A stretch of DNA of 64,000 nt from CAWGYT01 sp963826795 (lineage in GTDB: Bacteria > Planctomycetota > Planctomycetia > Pirellulales > Pirellulaceae): positions 248,001 to 312,000 of the forward strand of contig CAWGYT010000004.1 in assembly GCA_963826795.1 (NCBI GenBank), given 5' to 3'. Below the pieces are notes generated by a model that worked only from the letters and a program-made list of their open reading frames with translations, was not told the origin of the DNA and did not search any database. The position numbers were made by a program, and so were the translations under genes. This document shows positions 17,653 through 28,492 of this stretch, piece after piece (the stretch's first letter is position 1; each line of letters begins with the position of its first letter).

Positions 17653-20600
17653 ATGAACGCAAAGCAACGTCCGAAAACGCGCCGGCAGTCGCGCCGACAT
17701 GCTGTCCGTCGCGGCGCCCGCAGGTGGGGGCGACCGGAGGCCATTCATCCGACGCTGGAACGATTGGAGCCCCGTCTGGTACTGGCCGCGAATCTCACGG
17801 CGCACTGGTCGGCGGAAGATCTGAACGCGGCTTACCAGGAGGGTCAGGCGGTCGCCAACTGGGTCGACGCGGTCGGTGGCGTGACGGCGGCGGCAAGCGG
17901 CACTCCCGTGCTAAAGCAGGACGTGTACGGTGGCCGGTCGGTTGTCCGCTTTGATCCGAGCGGCGATTCCGATTACTTCCGCATCCCTGCCGCGAACAGT
18001 CCCATGTCGGGAGTCGGGGACTTTACGATGGTCCTTGTCTTTGCGACTTCGTCCTCGGATTTGGGCAGCAATTCACGGTTCTGGTTCGACCAGACGGGTC
18101 TGATCGACGCCAGTCAATTCGGGTTCGCCGATGACTGGGGGCTGTCCATCAACAACGCGGGACAAGTGGCCGCCGGGATCGGCAAACCCTCGACCACGCA
18201 GTTTTCGACCAAGACCGGACTCAACGATGGCAGGCCTCACGTCGCGATCTACACCAAAGCAGCAGACACGATTTCGCTGTACGTCGATGGTCAGGTCGAC
18301 AGCACGGCAGGCGTGTCCGACAAACCGCGTGCGGCGCGCGAGATGTGGATCGGCGCGATTTCGGGCGGGCTCTTTCCCTACATGGGCGACATCGCCGAGA
18401 TCCGAATCTATGACCAGGATCTCACATCCGACGAGGCCGCTGAACTCAACTCGGTATTGCACGAACAATACCGAAACTCGCCGCCCGTCGCCCGAAACGA
18501 TACGTTCGAAGCTGACGAAGACGTCTCACTTGTCGTGCAGCTTCCCGGTGTTCTCGCGAATGACTCGGCCGGCGATGGCGATGGTCGACTTGCCGCGGAG
18601 CTGGTCGAGCCGCCCCGAAACGGCGTGGTCGATTTCGAGTCTGATGGCTCGTTCGTCTACACGCCTCATGCGGATTTTTTTGGAATTGATGCATTTCGCT
18701 ACCAGGTCACCGATGACCGGAGCATTGCGGATGCCATCTTCACCGAGGATTTCAATGCGATCTCCGCTTCTCGAAGCGGATTTAATGGCGGCCAATTCGA
18801 ATCGGGAATGCCCGTTCTCTTCGGCGGAAATCTGAGCCGATGGACCGAAACGGGCAGCAGCACCGCTCACGCCGTGGACACCGCCAATGTGACCGCTTGC
18901 GGGGAAAATTGCCGCGATGCCCCGGACATCGTCAACCCTCGCGATTGGGCGGTCATGATCTGGGATGACAACGTGATCCAATTGCGCAACGCGATCCCCG
19001 AGTCGAACACGGCGGGACGTGGTCTATGCCGTCGACTTCTCCGCCGGCCCGGCCGTCTATCAGGCCGATACTCAGAAAACGGGAAGCACCGACGGCTTGC
19101 TGCTGGAAGTGCTGCGTGGCGACGACACCGTGCTGGCATCGCACATCGTTCGCCCAGGCCCATGGACCGGCGGCACCGCGCTCGTTCCCGACCGCTTTCA
19201 TTACACCGGAGACGGCAGCGGCGACATTCGGCTCCGAATCGGTCCATCGGCGCCGAGCAGCGGTCGTTTTGGCGGAGCGATTGATAACCTGATCGTGTCC
19301 GTCGTCGCCGATCCCGTCAGCATCGCCTCGGTCACGATCGACGTACGGCCGCAGTCCGATGCGCCGCGGGCGGTGGCGGACCGCTTTATCATGGCAACCG
19401 ATTCCGCGACATTCGTGCGGGCCGAGCGGGGTGTGCTCTCGAACGATTCTCATCCGGACGGGCTTGCCATGACGGCCCAACTGGTTGACGACGTCCAGCA
19501 CGGAGCGCTCTCCTTCGCGCCCGATGGATCGTTTCGTTACACGCCGGAATCAGGTTTCGACGGCGTCGATCGTTTTCGCTATCGCCTGGATGACGGTACG
19601 CGACAGTCCGAAATCGTCACGGCCGAGCTGGTGATCTCCCCCACCGCGGTTTTCATTTCCGAGTTGATGGCCAACAATGACCAAGGGCTCTCGACGCGAA
19701 CGCGATTGACGGCAGATTCCAGTTTCGCCGGGGGAAGCGTGCATTACGACTGGATTGAAATCACAAATCTGTTGGCCGTTCCCGTCGATGTGAGTGGATT
19801 GCACCTGACTGACGATCTCGACAATCGCACGAAATGGGAATTCCCCCCGGGCTCGGTGATTCCGGCAGCAGGAGCCCTTGTCGTTTTTGCTTCGGGGCTC
19901 GACATCCAGAATCCGGCGTTAGACGAAGGCGGTCACTATCATACGAACTTCAAGTTGGGTTCCAAGGGCGAGTCTCTGGCCATCACCTGGGACGATGGTC
20001 GGTTGCTCGACACGCTTGATCGACCTGCCTCACCAGTTCACCGACGTCTCCTATGGCGTGGGCAATGACGCGCTGGCGGGCTATTTTACTCATCCTTCCC
20101 CCGGCCAGCCCAATGGTGCAGTTGATACCAGGGGGCCATTGGTCTCGGGTGTCACTGAAAACCCGGGCGCCTTGGCCATCGGCCAGGAGTTAACGGTCAC
20201 GGCCCAGGTTGCCAGCCGAGGCGCACCGATCAATTCCGTGAAGCTGGTTTACACCGTCATGTACGGTGCCGAGCAGACGGTCCCCATGGTCGACGACGGA
20301 ACGGCAGCCGATGCTTCCGCGGGAGATGGCATCTACACGGGGGTCATTCCGGCCGTGGCGAACGCCGGAGAGATGCTGCGCTGGAAAGTCGTGGCCATCG
20401 ATCAGCAAGACAACATGACGCACGAGCCCCTTTTTCTGGATAGGTTCTCAAACAGGCAGTCTCCCGAATACTACGGAACGATCATTGACAGATCCCGAAT
20501 CTGCAGACTCAGCTGACGACGTTGCATTGGTATGTGCAGAGACCCAGTGGTGCCGATTCGGACAGTGGCACGCGTGCATCGGTCTATTTTGACGGCGAGT

Positions 20601-22957
20601 TCTACGACAACGTCTTCGTCCGTGTCCGGGGTGCTTCTTCCCGCTCGGTTCGGAAGAAGTCGTACAAATTCGAGTTCAACGTCGGACATGATTTTCAGTA
20701 CGCGCCCGATGCGCCTCGAGTGAACGAGTTCAACTTGAACACGACGTTTCAGGATAAGGCCTATCTCCGACAGCAATTGACCTACGAATACTATCAAGAC
20801 GCAGGAGCGGTCGCGAGTGACTCGGGCACGTGGCGTGTTCAGCAGAACGGCGAGTTCTTCAGCGTGGCCGCCTTTGCCGAAAATGTTGACGCCGACATGG
20901 TGGCCCATCACGGACTCGATCCCGATGGAGCCCTCTACAAATTGAACAACGGAAATGGCGTCAGCTCGCCCACCGCCGGCGTCGAAAAGAAGACGCGGCT
21001 GCACGAAGACGACTCGGATCTACGGGAACTGGTCAACGGCGTGAGGCCGTCCAATCCGGATCGGGGCGAGTACGTGTTCGATAACATCGACCTGCCAGGG
21101 ATGATCAGCTATCTGACGGCGGGAATTATCAGTCAAGATTTTGATCGTTGGCAAAAGAACATTTTCGTGTATCGCGACACCATCGGAACGGGCGAGTGGC
21201 TGACGATCGGCCATGACAAGGATTTGACATGGGGCAACCGCTTCTATGACGACGAAATCAGCGGCGACGGATTTTCAGTCGAAAGCAACCTTTCGCCAGA
21301 AAAACGTCGGGCACATCCATTCCAAACCGCAATCGCTCACAATTGTTGCGGGCCGAATATGATGAATGATGCGCTGATCACCGAGCCACGCGTACAGGAG
21401 ATGTACTTGCGCTATCTGCGGACGTTGATGGATCAACAGTTGCAACCGCCCGGTACGCCGCTGGAAGAAAGGAGACTGGAGGCACAGATTGACGAAATGG
21501 CCGCTGCAATGGCACCCGACGCGGCATTGGATTTGGAAAAATGGGGAGCGATTTACGGTCGAGTCATCGATTTTCCCACAGCGATCGAGGAGTTGAAGAC
21601 GAACTATCTGGACGAACGACGAGTCTATCTCTACGAAACCCACGGGTTGGACGGCCCTCCCGGTTTTTCCGTGGGCATCCCGGGGCCGCAAATCGGCAAC
21701 CCCGAGGTAATCATTGGCGAGGTTGACTTTAATCCCGCGAGCGGCAACCAGCTTGAAGAATACGTGCGCATCGACAACCCGCACGATGTCGCTGTCGACA
21801 TTTCCAACTGGCAATTAACCGGGCTGGTCAATTTCAGCTTTCGGCCGGGAACCGTGATTCCCAGCGGTGATTCGATTTACGTTTCACCTGACGTGCGCGC
21901 GTTTCGGGGGCGTTCAACCGGCCCGGGCGGCAGACAAGAATTGTTCGTCCAAGGGGGTTATCGCGGACAGCTCGCTAACTCGGGCGGCACGGTCCGCGTG
22001 GTCGCTGCCGATGGCGAAGTCGTTGCCGAACACACCTATGTCGGCGACCAACCGCCGATCGATGCCTTTCTGCGGATCAGCGAAATCCATTACAACCCAG
22101 CCCAGCCCTCGGAACTCGAGATTGCCGCGGGCCACGATGACAACAACGACTTCGAGTTTGTCGAACTTGTCAACATCGGGCCTGATGTCATCCAGCTTGC
22201 GGATGCTCGCTTGACACAAGTCGCGATCGGCGGCCAGCTGGACGGCGTCGCTTTCGATTTTTCCGAGGGCCTGATTACGCAACTCGCACCCGGCGAACGC
22301 GTGTTGGTTGTCGAAGATCTGGATGCGTTCGAGCTTCGGTATGGAAGGGGTCTGCCCGTGGCCGGTCAGTGGGCTGGTCGCCTCAGCAATGGTGGCGAAA
22401 CGATCACGTTACGGGCCGGCGACACCACGATCCATCAATTCGCTTACGACGACGCCTGGCATCCATCCACCGATGGCACGGGCATGTCCTTGGAAATCCT
22501 AGATGCCACCAACCCGGATTTGAGAAGTTGGTCGAGAGCTGGAAGCTGGAGGCCTAGCAGTGTTGTCGGGGGAACTCCGGGAACCGCTTCGGTTGTCGCA
22601 GCGCCCGGAGACCTCGATAGAAACGGAACAATCGATGCGAGGGACATCGATCTCTTGTCTGCTGCTCTCCGGCTTGGTAACGACGAAACGCGATTTGACT
22701 TGAACTCTGACGGACAAGTGAATCAAGCTGACCGGGAGCATCTGATTCGTGGCATCCTGATGACGGACTTCGGAGACACGAATCTGGACGGAGTATTCGA
22801 TTCGGCGGATCTGGTCAGCCTCTTTCAGATTGGCGAATACGAGGACGATTTCGCGAACAACTCCGTGTGGAATGACGGCGATTGGAACGGCGACGGCGAT
22901 TTCGATTCTCGCGACTTGGTTCTCGCGTTCCAAGTGGGGAAATATGTCCACATCTAG
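17653..22957 (+). CDS. Giant surface protein: LEPR motif, LamG, cadherin-like, Lamin-tail, CotH, dockerin; three frame breaks
   Basis: The N-terminus is Arg-rich and carries LERLEPRLVLAA, the LEPR-type exported-protein motif. Domains in order: LamG/concanavalin (to about 270); cadherin-like/VCBS (NGVVDFESDGSFVYTP); the shared beta module (HYTGDGSGDIRLRIG, GRFGGAIDNL); a second cadherin-like unit; Lamin-tail domain (ISELMANNDQG, YDWIEITNLL); CotH kinase-like domain (FVRVRGASSRSVRKKSYKFEF, WLTIGHDKDLTWGNRF); two more Lamin-tail domains (GEVDFNPASGNQLEEYVRI, ISEIHYNPAQPSE); dockerin-like calcium loops (GDLDRNGTIDARDIDLL, GDTNLDGVFDSADLV). Breaks at about 19010, 20030 and 20490 separate frames that join cleanly into about 1765 aa. 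CotH proteins phosphorylate spore-coat proteins in Bacillus; in planctomycetes the role is unknown. Confidence 0.84.
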
Positions 22958-22966
22958 CCATCTGCC

Positions 22967-23092
22967 GCCAACGCCTACGAGTACCTCATCGAGCGGTTCG
23001 CCGAAGGTTACGGGAAGAAGGGCCGCGAGTTCTACACGCCCCGCACGGCGGTGAAGCTCGTCGTGCAGATGCTCAAGCCAGAAGAAGGACTA
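22967..23092 (+). pseudogene. Fragment of a type I restriction-modification methyltransferase (HsdM-like)
   Basis: A short open stretch without start codon reads NAYEYLIERFAEGYGKKG then REFYTPRTAVKLVVQMLKPEEG. This matches the start of the N6-adenine methylase domain of HsdM proteins (DAYEYLI..F....GKKGGEFYTP). The catalytic NPPF/DPPY motif and everything after it are missing. It sits right after the dockerin protein stop and before a palindromic repeat, so a restriction-modification locus was probably lost here. Confidence 0.7.
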
Positions 23093-23158
23093 CGTCACGT
23101 GGAGCATCTGCAAGCTCACCCCCAGCGTTGCAGAAAAACTGCTTTGTGGCCAAGCCTT

Positions 23159-23237
23159 CGGGAGGGCGAAGCTCCTGCTGAGCCTTCTTTGACAGCGTCT
23201 TCCGCTCCTGCGGCTCGGCAGGAGCCTCGCCCTCCCG
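23159..23237. repeat. Imperfect inverted repeat, 26-bp arms (REGEAPAEP-type intergenic palindrome)
   Basis: Arms 23159-23184 and 23212-23237 pair with two mismatches around a 27-bp loop; the arm begins CGGGAGGGCGAAGCTCCTGC. Read as protein it gives the REGEAPAEP text often seen as spurious ORFs in planctomycete genomes. It is a mobile-type intergenic palindrome next to the hsdM remnant. Confidence 0.82.
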
Positions 23238-24030
23238 GTGCGCCTGGATCTCACCGGATGTGAGATCCAGCAACAAGCGATGGCAAGTTCGAAGACCCCT
23301 GGTTTTCTCAGTCCAACTCACACTCGCAAAGAATCCTTTATGCAACTACAGGGTCAAGACAATAAACCATCCAATGGTGGATCCCTTTGGACGGGTTGCG
23401 GACACCTTCCCCCAGATAGAGTCCTTTGTTGGGCCCGGGATTCTCTTTGTCGCCAACAACCGTGGTCAAGAACACACGATCGACCCAGACAATCGGGCAA
23501 GACCATCCCCAACCCGGTATGTCAGCCACCCGGTTTGGAACTTGAAACTAGTTATCGTACGCGATGGTATCTCACTGGCCCGTCGCGTTATCGTACCAAA
23601 TCGTATCTGCGTGAAATACATCATTCTCAGCGGTGAGAAGTCGGTCGCCTTCGGGAAGTGGCGCTCGGAACGGGACCGCAAACTCGAAGAGGCTCGCGCA
23701 CGACGCCTGCAAACGCGACGCTTGGCCACACAATTTGCCTAAGTGAAGCAGGCTCGTTACAATCCAGGGACCTGCGCGAAGGATAGGGCAACGTAGAGGT
23801 GCGACCCGAGCGTCCCGCAGATCTGCAATCCGAAGGCTTGAGCGACTCTCGCGAGCCGCTCCCTTGCCTTCCTTTTTGATTCTGGCCCGATGCGATAAAC
23901 CTTCGCTGCACGATGCAGCGAAAACTGTCTGGCAGGGTGCCGTCACTTTATTCGCTAACTGCGGGATTCGATTTTCCATTTACCGTTGAACCAAAACAAA
24001 CAATTGACTTTCCACGAACGGGAAACGCCC
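23238..24030. other. About 800 bp without a supportable gene
   Basis: Open frames exist on both strands (160 aa plus, 135 aa minus), but they overlap each other, lack recognisable motifs and have no good ribosome sites. It presumably contains the promoter of the caspase gene; no clear -35/-10 pair was found. Confidence 0.5.
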
Positions 24031-26043
24031 ATGGCTGACAAAGCACTTCTCCTTGGCATCAATACCTATAAGAAAGTCAATTCGCTGCGCGGCTGCGTCA
24101 ATGACGTCGACAACATGCGCAACTTGCTGACGGAGATTTTTGGGTTTAACCCATCCAACGTGAAGCTTCTCCTGAATGAGAAAGTCGTGAAGAAGCACGT
24201 AACAGCACAAATGGCTTGGCTGTTCCAAGATGCCAAACCCAACGATCGCGTCGTTTTCCACTACTCGGGGCACGGCTCCCAAACTGTTGATCTCGACGGA
24301 GATGAAGACGATGACGCCGACGAACTTCTTTGCCTTTACGACATGGACTTTGACGATCCCGATACCTACCTGCTCGATGACGAGCTAAGGGACTGGACGA
24401 AGAAGTTGCCAACCGGAGTTCGGCTGACGCTCGTACTGGATAGTTGCCATTCCGGGACCGGCACTCGCATGCTAATGGCGCCAGTGGCGGGTAAGCCAAA
24501 TAAGCAAGTGCCAATGATGGTCGATCCGAAAACGACCATTGCGCGAGCCCTGACAGGTAACACACAATCTCGCGGGCTGGGAGCGGCCGATGCGGCGCTG
24601 ATAGCAACCGATCCGCAGCACGACGACTTGGTGCGTGTTCGCTATGTAGAACCACCTCAGGCCATTAAGGATGCGATTGCGGCTCGCGGAAGGAAAGCGA
24701 CGCGTGGATTGGTCGTGGCGAACATGAATCACGTACTCCTGGCTGGCTGTAAGGACGACCAGACGTCTGCGGACGCGACGATAGGCGGTACCCCGAACGG
24801 AGCCTTTACCTACTATCTCTGCCATACGATTCGCGCCGGGGGCTCCAACCTCGAACGCAGGGACCTGATCGATCGTGTCGAAAGGGCCTTGCGCGACGGC
24901 CATTTCACACAGGTGCCGCAGCTCGAAGGCCCAACGGACAAAGGTCCACTTTTCGGCGGCAGTCGGATTCTTGGCGACGGTAGTGTTGTCCCCGATCCGT
25001 TCACATCAGCGAACGTCGTGCCCGGTGTTTCACCGTCCGTCGGAATGGGTGAGTTGAAAGACATGATCCCTTTGATCGCGTTGCTGGCACCCGAAGCGCA
25101 GGTCGAGGCGGTACGACTGGTCGGATTGCGAGCCGGCATGGGGCGGTTCGAAGGTCAGCGAGCCGTTGGCGATCGGTTCTTGGTTTACGTGCATGGCATC
25201 TGCCAGCATGAAGCAGGATATTCCGACGGGTGGTGGAATGCGCTCCATCCCTTTACCAACGCGTTTGGCGCAGGCACGCGTGGCGACAAGCGCCGCGAGG
25301 TTCTCTGGAGCGATCTCGTCAACGAACGGGCGCTGGAATTGCAGGCGATCCGGGCTGTAGACGCGCAGGCTGCCCGTCAGGCGGATGAGCAGGTGCGGTT
25401 GAAAGAGGCGATTTGCGAAGCTCTAAGAGATCGCAGGGATCGTCAAATAATCGACGCCGGACCGGAGTCCGCCGAGGGCGACGCCCCCCGCGCGTTGGAC
25501 GACACGCGTGCGCTGAGCATTCCCGGCCTGAATTGCCTTGACGATTTCACCGTCTACATGGTGAACGATTCCGTTCGCGCCCAAGTGATCGGTCGGTTCA
25601 TGAGTGTGGTCCGGCCGCTGCTGGAGAGCGGTGCCGAACTGGACATCATCAGCCACAGTTGGGGGACGGTCGTCGCCTACGAAGGCCTCCGCGAGTTGGC
25701 CGACCGTGGCGTAACGGCCGGTCGCGTGCGGAATTTCTTCACCGTCGGCGCCGCCCTTTCGATCGGACCGGTGAAGGCGAGCCTGCGTCCGGACAACAGG
25801 GACGGACGCAGGCCTGCCATGGTCCACCGTTGGGTGAACCTCGATGCCCGCGGCGACGTGGTTGGCGGTCCTCTCAAGGGCCGACCCTACGCGGTGGACC
25901 ACGATTTCCCCAGCCTCGCCCCGTTCGGTTGCAGTTCGTTTCTCGGCATAGTCAATCCGTCCTGTGCCCACAGCTCTTACTTCGTTGCCGGTAACAACGC
26001 CGTGAATCGCGATATTTTCGCAGCGTTTATTGCTCAGGCATAA
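24031..26043 (+). CDS. Caspase-like (C14 orthocaspase) peptidase fused to an alpha/beta hydrolase
   Basis: I prefer ATG 24031 (GGGAAA upstream) to a TTG 45 bp earlier, because the caspase fold starts at once (KALLLGINTYKKVNSLRGCVNDVDNM). The catalytic dyad is visible: His81 in FHYSGHGSQT and Cys139 in LVLDSCHSGTG. Acidic loops (DGDEDDDADELL) near the site suggest calcium control, as in metacaspases. After residue 350 a second enzyme appears: FLVYVHGICQHEAGY (oxyanion/lid region), Ser543 in DIISHSWGTVVAYEGL (lipase-type G-x-S-x-G, with Ser for the first Gly), NLDARGDVV (acid) and SCAHSSYF (His). So 670 aa combine an Arg/Lys-specific-type protease with a putative lipase or esterase. No signal peptide; cytosolic. 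The metalloprotease gene follows 80 bp later. Confidence 0.9.
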   Translation: MADKALLLGINTYKKVNSLRGCVNDVDNMRNLLTEIFGFNPSNVKLLLNEKVVKKHVTAQMAWLFQDAKPNDRVVFHYSGHGSQTVDLDGDEDDDADELLCLYDMDFDDPDTYLLDDELRDWTKKLPTGVRLTLVLDSCHSGTGTRMLMAPVAGKPNKQVPMMVDPKTTIARALTGNTQSRGLGAADAALIATDPQHDDLVRVRYVEPPQAIKDAIAARGRKATRGLVVANMNHVLLAGCKDDQTSADATIGGTPNGAFTYYLCHTIRAGGSNLERRDLIDRVERALRDGHFTQVPQLEGPTDKGPLFGGSRILGDGSVVPDPFTSANVVPGVSPSVGMGELKDMIPLIALLAPEAQVEAVRLVGLRAGMGRFEGQRAVGDRFLVYVHGICQHEAGYSDGWWNALHPFTNAFGAGTRGDKRREVLWSDLVNERALELQAIRAVDAQAARQADEQVRLKEAICEALRDRRDRQIIDAGPESAEGDAPRALDDTRALSIPGLNCLDDFTVYMVNDSVRAQVIGRFMSVVRPLLESGAELDIISHSWGTVVAYEGLRELADRGVTAGRVRNFFTVGAALSIGPVKASLRPDNRDGRRPAMVHRWVNLDARGDVVGGPLKGRPYAVDHDFPSLAPFGCSSFLGIVNPSCAHSSYFVAGNNAVNRDIFAAFIAQA

Positions 26044-26123
26044 GCCGGCCTCGTCGCCGACTTAGTAGATGCCGAAGAAAGGCCACTGGCTGCGGTTCAC
26101 GTGGCAAGAGAGGATTTCCCCAA

Positions 26124-28148
26124 GTGCCCCTCAACCTACTCGAGCCGAATGAACTCCCTGGCGACGACGCGATGGAGGCGCCTTCGACGCAGCGCGTGGC
26201 CACGACTCCGCCATATCGCCGCTTGCGTGTCTTCGCATTCGATCCGCTCCTGAGCAATCAGCTTGAAACGCTCGCCATCAATCAAGTCACCTTGCACGTG
26301 CCCTGGGAAGACGGGCTGCTTCCCGGTCCGATAGGCGAGTATCTGGAGATCGTGGATTACGACCCAGAAATCGACGACTACCATGAAGGTGTTGATCTCA
26401 ACCATCCGCATCTGCTCGCCACCGACGGTCTGCCCCCTTCCGAGGGCAACATGAAGTTCCATCAGCAGATGGTCTACGCTGTCACGATGACCACCATCCG
26501 CCACTTCGAGCAAGCCCTGGGTCGCCGGGCGATGTGGGCACCGCATCGGTTCCGCAAGACGGATTCCGGTCAGAATGAATTTGTGGCGCGACTGCGCATT
26601 GTTCCGCACGCTCTGCGCGAGGCCAACGCTTACTACAGCCCGGAGAAAAAGGCGATCCTGTTCGGGTACTTCCCGGCCTCCACGTCGGACCCGGGTCGCA
26701 ACCTGCCCGGCGGAACTGTGTTCACGTGTCTATCGCACGACGTCATCGCACACGAAACGACGCACGCGCTTCTAGACGGCATACACCAGCGTTTCATCGA
26801 GCCGAGCAATCCCGACGTATTCGCATTTCATGAGGCTTTTGCGGACATTGTTGCACTGTTCCAGCACTTCACATTTCCCGACGTGCTGCGGCACCAGATC
26901 GCCAAGACGCGGGGCGACCTGACCGATCAGAATCTGCTCGGACAACTCGCGCAGCAGTTCGGCGAGGCGGTTGGCACCGGCGGTGCCCTTCGTGATTCGC
27001 TGGGGAAGGTCAATCCCAAGACCAAGCGTTGGGAGCCGGCGCCACCGGACCCAACGGCGATCCGCGACACCACCGAGCCACATGCGCGAGGCGCCATCCT
27101 GGTGGCGGCGGTTTTTGATGCATTCCTGTCGATCTACGGGCGGCGCAGCGCCGACCTGCTGCGGATCGCCACCGGAGGTACCGGAGTCTTGTCAGCCGGC
27201 GAGTTGCATCCCGATCTCGTTAACCGGCTCGCGACGGAGGCGGGCAAGTCGGCCCGTCAGATCTTGACCATGTGCATCCGCGCCCTGGATTATTGCCCAC
27301 CGGTCGACATCACCTTCGGCGAGTATCTGCGTGCTCTCATCACCGCCGACACCGAGTTGATCCAGGACGACGACCTTGGCTACCGTATTGCCGTGACGGA
27401 AGCGTTTCGGCGCCGCGGCCTGTACCCCTTCAGCGTCCGCAGCCTCGCCGCCGACAGCCTGGTCTGGCAGCCGGTCGAAGATATCTCCGGCGGGGCCGTA
27501 TGTCGCGTCTTGCGCAGACGGGACAGCAAAGCCCTTCTGGATAAACTCAATCAATGGAATCTGTCGGCCAATCGGAGACAGGTATTTGAGGACGCCCGCC
27601 AGCTGCGCGTGTTTCTGCACGCTTTATACAGGGAGGTGCGCGATTCGGGAAACGTGCGCCAGTTCGAGGAGGCGACCGGTCTGGCCTTGACCGAGGAGGC
27701 ACCGTGGAGTATTCGGCGCTCGAAGCAAGACGGTCTGCCCAATTTTGAAGTACACTCGGTCAGGCCAGCGCGGCGTGTCGGTCCGGACGGCCAGCTTATA
27801 CAGAGCCTAATCGTTGAGATCACGCAAAAACGATTCGCGTTCGACGACCCCCAGCGACAAGAACAGGCGGATCGCGGCGAGTTAGCGGACAGCCTGCTGG
27901 AAAAAGCGGACTTCATATTCCGCGGCGGTAGCACACTGATCTATGACTTGGAAACCGGTCGACTTCGCTACTGCATCCGCAAGAACATTCGTGGAGAGGA
28001 TCGGCTTCAACGGCAGCGCGAATTTCTAAGTCGCGCCGACTCCGCGTCGCTGCGCGCAACGTTCTTCAACCCCTCCGGCTGTGCGGAACCCTTTGCACTC
28101 TTGCACCACGACCGGTTCCAAGCGGATTCCACCAACGCCGCGGGTTGA
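26124..28148 (+). CDS. HExxH metalloprotease, M4-like gluzincin (copy 1)
   Basis: The start is GTG 26124 with GAGAGGA 8 bp upstream. 674 aa, no signal peptide or propeptide. The zinc site is IAHETTHALLDG (about residues 210-214), with the third ligand Glu in AFHEAFADIVALFQHF about 25 residues later. This is the thermolysin-clan layout (HExxH...E). The N-terminal ~130 residues (LPGPIGEYLEIVDYDP, MKFHQQMVYAVTMTTIRHFEQALGR) and C-terminal beta domain (FRGGSTLIYDLETGRLRY) are shared with the second copy at 48090 and with nothing else here. Thermolysins are normally secreted preproteins; lack of export signal and the caspase neighbour suggest an intracellular protease, perhaps activated by or activating the caspase. 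That link is inference. Confidence 0.85.
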   Translation: MPLNLLEPNELPGDDAMEAPSTQRVATTPPYRRLRVFAFDPLLSNQLETLAINQVTLHVPWEDGLLPGPIGEYLEIVDYDPEIDDYHEGVDLNHPHLLATDGLPPSEGNMKFHQQMVYAVTMTTIRHFEQALGRRAMWAPHRFRKTDSGQNEFVARLRIVPHALREANAYYSPEKKAILFGYFPASTSDPGRNLPGGTVFTCLSHDVIAHETTHALLDGIHQRFIEPSNPDVFAFHEAFADIVALFQHFTFPDVLRHQIAKTRGDLTDQNLLGQLAQQFGEAVGTGGALRDSLGKVNPKTKRWEPAPPDPTAIRDTTEPHARGAILVAAVFDAFLSIYGRRSADLLRIATGGTGVLSAGELHPDLVNRLATEAGKSARQILTMCIRALDYCPPVDITFGEYLRALITADTELIQDDDLGYRIAVTEAFRRRGLYPFSVRSLAADSLVWQPVEDISGGAVCRVLRRRDSKALLDKLNQWNLSANRRQVFEDARQLRVFLHALYREVRDSGNVRQFEEATGLALTEEAPWSIRRSKQDGLPNFEVHSVRPARRVGPDGQLIQSLIVEITQKRFAFDDPQRQEQADRGELADSLLEKADFIFRGGSTLIYDLETGRLRYCIRKNIRGEDRLQRQREFLSRADSASLRATFFNPSGCAEPFALLHHDRFQADSTNAAG

Positions 28149-28214
28149 GGCGTTGTCAGCAATTTCCCTGGCTGCCAACTCATCCACGGAACTCACCGCC
28201 GGGGCTTCCGACGA

Positions 28215-28463
28215 TCAGCCACGATACTCACGCTCGATGAAGGCAACGACCTCGGCCGTCTCGTTGGCTGTACGTTGTGTCGCCGCGGCAACCGTTGGCC
28301 CGCCGCCAATGCTTGAATGAGGTGGAAACCAGCCAAAGCTCCTCACGTTCCAATCGTCTTTCGGAAGAGCTTTCGAGGCTATCGGTGGAACCTCTCCGTT
28401 GGCTTTGAACGCAAACGGGCCTGGGGAGAGATCCCAACGGATTCGCCGCCGCGTTTCCGTGTG
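28215..28463 (-). pseudogene. C-terminal gene fragment, unknown family
   Basis: An 82-codon open stretch with no start codon reads like true protein: WDLSPGPFAFKANGEVPP, DDWNVRSFGWFPPHSSIGG, TVAAATQRTANETAEVVAFIEREYRG, then TGA at 28215-28217. An in-frame stop lies just upstream. Composition and lack of bias differ from the surrounding noncoding frames. I do not recognise the family. Confidence 0.4.
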
Positions 28464-28492
28464 TCAGCTAACGCAATCCGTGTTGAAAAAGT

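Noticed and set aside
23260..23979. Overlapping 160-aa plus and 135-aa minus frames
   Set aside because: Mutually exclusive frames without motifs; I could not find a conserved-looking segment long enough to call a remnant.
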